Part shown: positions 56,070 to 64,000 of the stretch, piece after piece
Layout: every line of letters begins with the position of its first letter
Position numbering within the stretch: position 1 is the stretch's first letter
DNA from: Gerris lacustris
Lineage: Eukaryota > Arthropoda > Insecta > Hemiptera > Gerridae
Length of the DNA: 64,000 bases
Direction: 5' to 3'
NCBI GenBank assembly: GCA_951217055.1
Contig: OX578280.1
Span: forward strand, 6,510,001-6,574,000
Translations under genes and position numbers: made by a program
Notes under the pieces: model-generated
Told to the model about the DNA's origin: nothing
What the model saw: the letters and a program-made list of their open reading frames with translations, nothing else
Database searches by the model: none

Positions 56070-56893
56070 CTGTAAAATCTCGCGTATAATACGCACTTTT
56101 TTCTAAAATCGGGGTGCGTATTATACACGAGTGAAAATATTACTTTGTTTACAACTTAATTTTTACCTCAATAATTAAAAAAAAAAAAAAAAAACAGCTA
56201 ATACAGTAGTAAATATGTTACACATATTATAAAACATGAACGTAAATATACTTTTTTATAAAAACTGATTTTATGTACCTATCTTATCGTATTTATTTTG
56301 GTTAGGTACCTACTTATTTTTATTCTCTCTTTTTTTAGACAGAAAGACTTGTTTCTTGTTATCATCAAAGTTATGTTATTTTATTTCGGTAATTGATCAA
56401 AGTAATTGATCAACTACATATATATATAATATAAAGATAAGTTTTACTCTAATTTTACAGCGGCAACGCCGTGAGATTACAACGGCTTGATTACAAACGG
56501 CTCAAAGGCAATTAACAATTCGTAGAATTGTTAATGTCTTTATATTTATTATTCCTTGTAATGATAAATATAGAGTACCTATCCATAATTTTATTTATGG
56601 ATAATTAGATATCTTAAAAATAGTATGTACCTAGTTTTCTGCAAAGTTTTTAAACTTAAAACTATTAAAAATTATTACTGTCTCACGTTCGCGGATAATA
56701 GTTTAGCTTTAGTTGTCGTGTAATTATAATAAACATATAAAGCTATACATATTTGAAATTACAGTACAATGTGCAAAATATTTAATTTATTTTAACTGCA
56801 TATTATACGCAAATATTTAATTTTCCACAAATTTTAGTTAAAATTTTGCCTGTGTATTATACACGGGTGCGTATTATACGCGAGATTTTACGG
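56070..56893. mobile_element. TA-target MITE nested in the hAT element
   Basis: The ends CTGTAAAATCTCGCGTATAA and the inverse of CCGTAAAATCTCGCGTATAA are flanked by TA. Subterminal GGGTGCGTATTATACACG occurs on both sides. It is 824 bp and non-coding. Confidence 0.85.
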
Positions 56894-57714
56894 TAGTACT
56901 TATGCTCATCTCTATTACTTTATCACTCCTCTTTATAATTCACTCCACATTGTATTGGTTAATATTACATGCATATAATATGACAAAAAGTGTGTATTGA
57001 TTTCGAAGTATTTATTTAAAATAACTACTGACCTCCCCCCCTCCTCATTTCCTAGACGAATATAATTTAAATTTAGGGTATATTATAAGAAATAATAAAA
57101 ATTATAATATCGAATTTAACTTTATACCTTCAAAGCGTTGTTGTTCTTGCTTTGCTTGTTATTATTTTAATATTTTGTATAATTGTAAAGTTGTAATGAA
57201 AAATAAAACATTTGTCTCCCAGGTACTTAAACTCTACCCCAAGACCCCAATAATCCTACACACCTTTGATTTGATCCTCCACAAGATGTTAATTCCTCTT
57301 TTGCCGACAGCCCGGACACCGCCCTCCCACTTTCCTAATGACACCACCGCACCGTTATAATAGCTTATGGCTTATAGACAATTGTAAATGAATTGATCCA
57401 TGACATTGAAATCATATTTCTTCAGTCTAATTTTGGTTCGTTTCCGGGTGTTTTCTGTTTCGTGCAATAATTAGATTTTGACTTTCCTTTCATTTTCATA
57501 ACTTTATTCAAATTTAAATCATTTTATTCGTTTATTTATTTAATTTAAATTACACAATGAATGAATAAATACTCATTTACTCATTTTTATTATTATGTAC
57601 TTCTAAATATTATGTAAAAAGATTGTTCAGACAATGCTTTGAAAATATAATACGTTATTATAATTTTTTATCTTTTTATAATACCCAAAATTATATTCGT
57701 CTATGATATTGCGA

Positions 57715-58115
57715 CTTGTAATATCTCGCGTATAATACGCACATTTGTCCCTCCAAAATCGGGGTGCGTATTATACACGAGTGAAAAAACCAAAAACTTT
57801 TTTACGACTTAAATTTTACCTCAATAGTTAAAAAACAGCTATTACAAGAGTATATATATATATGTATTACACATATTAAAACACATAAACGTAAATAAAC
57901 CTTCTTTTTTTTGACAAAAACTGATTTTATATATTTTATCGTATTTATTTTGGTTACCTACTTATCTATTATTTTTTATACAGATAGACTTGTTATCAAC
58001 AAAGTTATGTTATTTTATTTCGGTAATTGATTCGAGTAATTGATAAAAGTAGATGGAAGATAATTTTTATTCTTATCTCCACACCGGCATCGCCGCGGCT
58101 TTATTACAAACGACT
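57715..58115 (+). mobile_element. second, right-truncated copy of the nested MITE
   Basis: TAATATCTCGCGTATAATAC and the following approximately 390 bp parallel the first 440 bp of the 56070 element. The right terminus is missing. Confidence 0.7.
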
Positions 58116-58251
58116 GAATATTGAAAAATAAAAATGGTGGACGATAAGAGCCTGATATTACCAGGAATATATTCAATATTCATTCGAGGTTCAGATTCAA
58201 GTGTTCAAAACTATTAAATCTTGTCACTGTCACTGGTCTGGTCAAGGATCC

Positions 58252-59000
58252 TTAGAGGAACGTTGCAGGTAGCAGAAATTTTTTTTCAGTGACAGCGACA
58301 TTGTCACCTATTAAAAAAATAATAGGTATTGGTACCTAATACCAGATCTGGAACGAATCCTTAGAGGAACGTTGCAGGTAGCTGACATTTTTTTCAGTGA
58401 CAGCGACATTGTCACCTATTAAAAAAATAATAGGTATTGGTACCTAATACCAGATCTGGAACGAATCCTTAGAGGAACGTTGCAGGTAGCTGACATTTTT
58501 TTCAGTGACAGCGACATTGTCACCTATTAAAAAAATAATAGGTATTGGTACCTAATACCAGATCTGGAACGAATCCTTAGAGGAACGTTGCAGGTAGCTG
58601 ACATTTTTTTCAGTGACAGCGACATTGTCACCTATTAAAAAAATAATAGGTATTGGTACCTAATACCAGATCTGGAACGAATCCTTAGAGGAACGTTGCA
58701 GGTAGCTGACATTTTTTTCAGTGACAGTGACATTGTCACCTATTAAAAAAATAATAGGTATTGGTACCTAATACCAGATCTGGAACGAATCCTTAGAGGA
58801 ACGTTGCAGGTAGCTGACATTTTTTTCAGTGACAGTGACATTGTCACCTATTAAAAAAATAATAGGTATTGGTACCTAATACCAGATCTGGAACGGATCC
58901 ATAGAGGAACGTTGCAGGTAGCAGAATTTTTTTTTCAGTGACAGTGACATTGTCACCTATTAAAAAAATAATAGGTATTGGTACCTATTACCAGATCGGA
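58252..59000. repeat. 108-bp tandem array, about 7 units
   Basis: Spacing is 109, then 108 bp repeatedly (58252, 58361, 58469, 58577, 58685, 58793, 58901). Each unit holds palindromes GGTATTGGTACCTAATACC and CTATTAAAAAAATAATAG and the pair GTGACA/TGTCAC. Confidence 0.96.
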
Positions 59001-59203
59001 GCTGGAACGGTGTCACCTATTACTCAGATTTAATAGTTTAGCCCATCCCTACTGGATATGCCACTGATCGTCCCAACTCCATCTATCCTAGCATGACTAA
59101 CAAAGAGGGTAAAAAAGGGGGAAGGGAGGGTGAATTTTGTAAGCTATAGGGGGCGCATTTCCAAAAGTTGCGGGGGGCGCCGGATTTCTTAGTTACGCCA
59201 CTG

Positions 59204-60070
59204 CTTTTAGCTAGAGTGCCGAGTGGCCCTACTGAGCGCAGTGTAGGTGTATGAAAGAGTCAGCAGTGTAGACAAGTCGTAGAGAGCCCTAGCAGTAATG
59301 GCCTTTTTCCCTCCCTTGGTACTTTAGTACCCTTTTGTACTTTTAGAGTGCCGGATAGGGGGGGGGGGGGGGGGGGTGGCTGAAATATAGTTTCCATCCA
59401 CTTAAAAAATGTCTAGATCCAGCCCTGAGTGGCAGCGGCTGAATGAAAACGAGGCATTAGATTTTGAACAGTAGCATTAACCAATAACATGATTTTGATT
59501 GTTGCAAATACTAATTGATAAGAATGATCAATAAGTTTACACTATGAAAATTATTAATGTTTCAAAAATTATGCATAAGATAGTAAGAAATATAAAAAAA
59601 AATTACTGTAGCACGTTCGAATGGAGTTTCCATTGCAATGATTAATAATTTCACTTTTCTTCGCTAAACATATTTTGATTAAGTTGCTGTTATGGTGTTT
59701 TACTGAGGCAATTTCAACATCAAATATAAAGTTGGTTCACTATTCCATATTCATGTTTTCATAATGTTCAGTTTTATTATGTATTTAGTTTTTTTTAAGT
59801 TTAGCATCCTTCATTTAACATCATTAATTTTCTGATCTTAAAAAATCATTAGAAGAATAATTGTTCCTGTATGATTTTCTCAAATGCATTTTAAGTGACT
59901 ATCACATTATGCACTAAAGTGTAATTCGTTCTTCACAATGTTTACATTATTTACCTGTAAAAAAATGTAAATTTTAGTTCAATTATAATATTATCAAAAA
60001 TAGATTACTTAATATGAGCTACTCGCTACACTTAATGAAGAAAAATACCATTTTATTTTCTCTATTATTA
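59204..60070. other. no gene seen
   Basis: A run of 19 G bases at 59359-59377 is the only distinctive feature, and it may affect assembly. The rest is AT-rich. Confidence 0.4.
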
Positions 60071-60660
60071 TAGTCGAGGAGATAGCGTGCAAAAAAGTGT
60101 CTGACTAACATCAAGCAAGAATTTTGTGTATAAGTAAATGTTTTGGTGCCTTTGAAGAATATGTGGTCGGCTAAGTTCGTCTGCGGGACATAGCTTGGCA
60201 ATGGGCATTTGAAAAACACAAACCGGTGGAGAGCAGCAGCCATGTCCTTCCCTTTTTGGTGGACTATGTGATTTTTATGATACTGAATACTAACTTAGTT
60301 AGTAGACCAATAATCAAGTTGATGGTAGGCTGGTAGGCTGTCACTTAATAGGTGACCACTTTGATTTGGAGTAATATTTGACTAACTATCCTATTAAATG
60401 AGGAACTATAATCAACTTGATTTTTGGTCTACTAACTATTTTCGTACTCAGGATCATGAAAATCATATTGTCCACCAAAAAGGGCAGGACATGGCTGCTC
60501 TCCACCGGTTTGTTTTTTTCAAATGCCTATTGCCAAGGTATGTACCGTAGACTAACTTAGCCTACCATATACTCTTAAAATGCTCCAGAAGATTTACTTG
60601 TACACAAAATTCTAGCTTGATGTTAGTCAGACACTTTTTTGCATGCTATCTCCTGGACTA
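60071..60660. mobile_element. foldback Harbinger-type MITE, copy 2
   Basis: It has the same ends and arms as 42601-43152 (TAGTCGAGGAGATAGCG, GTGTCTGACTAACATCAAGC) and again TTA on both flanks. It is 590 bp. Confidence 0.85.
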
Positions 60661-60884
60661 TTATAACAATATTACTTATACAAGCAAAAAGTTATCTTTA
60701 AGCAATAATATAATCATTTTCCCCAACTAAATAGAATTCCTAATCTTGGTTTACTGGTGGAATCTGTTTCACAAAGCATTTAAAGAAAGACATTTCACTT
60801 TTACGACTGAAAGCATCATCAGAGGTGTTCAACTTTTTCATGTTAATCTCAAAGAAACAAGATGATAATATTTTTATCTACTCA

Positions 60885-61355
60885 CGGCAGCAAAATTAAG
60901 CAATACAACTGTTTTTAGACTGGAAAGTATTATTTCGCTGATTTGTCATTAAAATATTAAAAACAGGTAGGAAAGAAGTTGAAACAGCCAGGAAAATGTT
61001 TCCCTTCCTAGGCCGGAAAAGTACAGTGTTTACCAGTGTGTGTCATAACATCTGTTTTTGTTTAGTTTTATTTTAATTTAGTTTCATGTTTCATACTTGT
61101 TTTATTACAAAGCAATGTTATATTATTAATGTATTAAATAATAAAATAGCGTGAGTAGATAAAATACTGTATGCAACAAAACAAGGCAGCAAAGGAAATA
61201 TTTCTGCCTCGTGTATTCATTGCCTGCCTCGGCAATCAATTAGGTAAATTACCTGCCTTGGTTTCACCTTGGCAGTTAATTTTCAAAGCCAGTCCTCCGG
61301 CTCGGAGGTTAACTTTATCACTTGTCGGTAGAATTCCATTTTGCTGCCTAATTAG
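60885..61355. repeat. family D repeat
   Basis: CGGCAGCAAAATTAAGCAAT, CAGTGTTTACCAGTGTGTG and TTGCCTGCCTCGG are shared with 37.67-37.93, 40.48-40.69 and 41.29-41.51 kb in various orientations. Confidence 0.55.
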
Positions 61356-61538
61356 ATAAAAATAACTATTGATGCTTTGAGTTTACATCAAAATGCAGCA
61401 AATATTCTTCTTTTAACTAAAACACTAGATTTTTTCATGATTAGTCAAGAGGTAAAAGCCTCCAACAAGGTAATAATTGAGGAGCTTTGAGTCACTTTAT
61501 TATTTTCTCTCCTTTGTTTTTTTCTCACACCTACAAAA

Positions 61539-61789
61539 TCTCATCATCACGATAATCAATATAAAATTGTCTAGTCATAATTAAAAAGTGCTACCACAAA
61601 TTCTCATCATCACGATAATCAATATAAAATTGTCTAGTCATAATTAAAAAGTGCTACCACAAAATCTCATCATCACGATAATCAATATAAAATTGTCTAG
61701 TCATAATTAAAAAGTGCTACCACAAAATCTCATCATCACGATAATCAATATAAAATTGTCTAGTCATAATTAAAAAGTGCTACCACAAA
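61539..61789. repeat. 63-bp minisatellite, 4 copies
   Basis: Units start TCTCATCATCACGATAATC and end GTGCTACCACAAA, spaced exactly 63 bp. Confidence 0.96.
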
Positions 61790-62900
61790 ATAACTAATTA
61801 TTTATAAATTGGTGTTTTAACTTTGTCTATACTGATACCCCGCACTACATCACTATCTAGCACCAAAACTAGATATGTTTGTACATACCTAAAGCAACTT
61901 TTAAGTTTATTATGTATATGCAGTAGAACCTCTTTTACACAACCCTCAATAACACGAACCTCGATAACAAGACCGATTCCCTAATCCCCTTGAGGCACTT
62001 CTTATCAAGGTTCTACTGTATTATTAATTTCATAAGTAATAATACTAAACAGGCAAAACCCCCTACTGTTAAAGGCATTAGCGCCAATCAAATGTACAAT
62101 GGTAAGCAAAATCAGGCAATAGTCAGTACTTCAATAAGGGTTGACTATAGAATAGCACGTAACTTAGAGTATTAGTCAAGTCCAGGATCAAGAGGCACAA
62201 GTGTTATTGACCAACACACACACAACATTTGACTTTCAACTCAAGAGGACATGGAAGCTATCAGCATACTTTGAATAGGTGAGTGAAGAGGTTGTATGTC
62301 CTACTCTGAAATAATCATATTAACCATAATTTGAGATGTAAACAATTGAATTTAATTTAAGATGGTTTATAGTAATATTATTTAAAACATGTGCGATTTA
62401 AATAATAATTAATTGCCACAATTTTTAAGAAAAAAATTTGGCAATGAAATTTAGAAATTAAATATTTCCAGGGAAAAGCAACTTGTATGGTTTTATCGGT
62501 AATTATATAGACTCCAACCATTTATAATTTTTTTATGTAAATATTAAGGCCTATTTCACATTTCAACCTTTATAACACCATTGATACCAATGTCTAAAAT
62601 TGGGAAAATCTAGAAATTGGGATGGGGAACCAATGAGACGTCAGGATTTTGAATTCTAGAAAGTTGGGCCGGTAAATCTGCACTCTTTGGCTTACCGATT
62701 TCTAATTGTCCTATTTACTCACAATTTTTTTAATTGTTTCTTTTCACATTTTAAAAACGATTTTGGTTGTAACATCTTGATGAATTCAGGTTTGTGTGTT
62801 TGTCTCCCCAAGACATTGAGACTCCTAGGGCAGTTTTATATTTAATATTCCTTTATCTTAATAGTTGATTAGACTAGGGGATATGATCACAATTATATAC
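61790..62900. other. no gene seen
   Basis: The stretch is AT-rich. The frame at 61990-62175 is not recognised, and no splice-bounded exon was identified. Confidence 0.4.
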
Positions 62901-62904
62901 ACAA

Positions 62905-63560
62905 GTGAGATATTCCTTTGTCCCAAGGTACGTTGGAATAAATATCCCTTCGTCTTAATAGTAATTTAGACTAAGGAATACATGCTATTCTGTATATGTT
63001 CCTTTGTCTAAATAACTATTAACACAAAGGGATATAGGGGTTGCTAAAGTAAAAAAGTACCTTTTTTTCTAGATACCGCAGAAGCTTAAAAATACTACCT
63101 TTTTAAGTACAAGTTTGATGTATTCATTCACAAGCATCAATGAACAAATATCCAAAATGTTTGATTTAGTTCCACAAAATGCCCAAATCATAGCTTCGTA
63201 TACGAGACTGTTATATTCGTCTCAGGGAGCCCAGGAGAGAAAAAATATATATTTTTTTTTTTATGAATAAAATATTTGTAAGTCCTTATTTCTTAAAATG
63301 ACCACAAAGGAGGAGGTTCCCCCCATTTTCAGACCCCCAATATTAAGATAAAGGGATCTTTAGTCTGATGTACTTTGGGACAGAGGAATATCACACTTTT
63401 GTATATATAATATCAAAATAAAAAAAGGTCGGTAACAAAGTAAAAGAGTGCTATGTACTAGTGTGTACTTTTTTACTTTAGCACCCCCTATATCCCTTTG
63501 TGTTAATAGTTATTTAGACAAAGGAACATATACAGCATAGCATATATTCTAGCGTTGGGA
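62905..63560. mobile_element. inverted-repeat element
   Basis: TGTTCCTTTGTCTAAATAAC through CTAAAGTAAAAAAGTAC (62997-63062) is matched inverted at 63468-63533. An outer pair, TTGTCCCAAGGTACGTTGG and ACTTTGGGACAGAGGAATAT, lies in a rearranged position. It is probably a MITE with disturbed ends. Confidence 0.6.
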
Positions 63561-63689
63561 CAACCGACTAGAAAAAACAACCGAATGAATAAGTCGATTC
63601 GGGAAAAAACAGTCGATTGAATTCAATCGACTGAAAACAGTCTCATAGCGGGTATAGGATATATAGACTGAGACTGAACCCGCAAGTTG

Positions 63690-63990
63690 AATGTTTCAAT
63701 CGAATGGTTTTTTTTTATATAGGAGTAGTACGGTGGAGGCCGTAAAGGCCTCAGAGCTGAGGGGGGGTGAGAGTGAGAAGGCGCTTGACACTCGTCCCAA
63801 ACTACAGCCTGCTACAACATCGTTTTCATTCGAATGAAAAAATATAGACTGAGACTGAATCCAGTCGACTTTTTCATTCAAATGTTTCATTCTGATGTTT
63901 TTTGGTTTTAGGTAGGGGAAAGGAACGACGGTGAAGGGCTCAGAGCGGAGGAGGGGTGAGAAGGCGCATGACACTCGTTATCTCATTATA
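63690..63990. repeat. diverged direct duplication, about 200 bp unit
   Basis: CAGAGCTGAGGGGGGGTGAG with GAAGGCGCTTGACACTCGT recurs as CAGAGCGGAGGAGGGGTGAG with AAGGCGCATGACACTCGT. GTCGATTGAATTCAATCGAC near 63609 is a separate 20-bp palindrome. Confidence 0.7.
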
Positions 63991-64000
63991 CACACGTCCA

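Larger units (their letters stand above)
55007..59203. mobile_element. 4.2-kb hAT-ended element
   Basis: The ends CAGTGGCGTAAATAGCGCC and the inverse GGCGCCGGATTTCTTAGTTA then CGCCACTG are flanked by identical 8-bp CTTTTAGC (54999-55006 and 59204-59211). The interior has no transposase. It carries GTCACTG and TAATAGGTATTGG motifs from 55.4 to 55.9 kb, nested TA-target MITEs and a 108-bp array. Confidence 0.88.

Overview
The window is AT-rich eukaryotic nuclear DNA. It contains spliced exons, tubulin and eIF4E genes, dense TA/TTA-target and hAT-type transposon remnants, tRNA/5S-derived SINEs, minisatellites and long simple repeats. An arthropod (probably insect) genome fits the repeat style, such as families carrying (CAGA)n tracts after a shared body and many mariner, Harbinger and hAT miniature elements. 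I cannot name the species. Nothing looks bacterial or viral, and there is no operon or CRISPR structure.

Only two host protein genes are convincing. (1) A divergent alpha-tubulin lies on the minus strand. Four exons with exact GT/AG boundaries run right to left: 48895-48688, 45713-45541, 42502-42374 and 19359-19189. They encode about residues 3-233 of the canonical protein, in frame and without stops. The K40 loop is about 4 residues short. The introns are about 3.0, 3.0 and 23 kb. The start codon lies right of 48895 and the C-terminal half lies left of 19189; I found neither. (2) A complete intronless eIF4E-type cap-binding protein lies on the plus strand at 6371-6952, 12 kb beyond the last visible tubulin exon. 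If the tubulin gene continues past the left edge, eIF4E sits antisense inside one of its introns.

Layout. 1-6.1 kb: TIR-bounded repeat, hAT-like element, AT-rich spacer. 6.1-7.3 kb: eIF4E. 7.6-12.1 kb: family C and dispersed repeats. 12.4-13.4 kb: 965-bp foldback Harbinger-type element. 14.3-18.8 kb: 5S-derived element, family B copy with a coding remnant, 1.26-kb TIR element. 18.9-19.4 kb: minisatellite plus tubulin exon. 19.4-42.3 kb: giant intron with families A, C and E, nested TA- and TAA-target MITEs (29.2-31.4 kb) and a tRNA/5S SINE with a 12-bp duplication. 42.3-48.9 kb: tubulin exons 4, 3 and 2 separated by foldback and TIR elements, (TA)n and a 36-bp minisatellite. 49.4-50.3 kb: two hAT insertions sharing one target. 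52.4-53.6 kb: about 179-bp satellite. 53.8 kb: mariner relic. 55.0-59.2 kb: 4.2-kb hAT-ended element with internal 108-bp repeats. 59.2-64 kb: more MITEs and minisatellites.

The strongest leads are the tubulin/eIF4E arrangement, the MITE-in-MITE-in-MITE stack with readable target duplications, a 50-bp hairpin present in two copies of a repeat and absent from a third, a short coding remnant in that repeat that resembles a tyrosine-recombinase-like transposon protein, and the higher-order satellite. Letters A-E for repeat families are my own labels. All homology statements are by eye; no database search was run.
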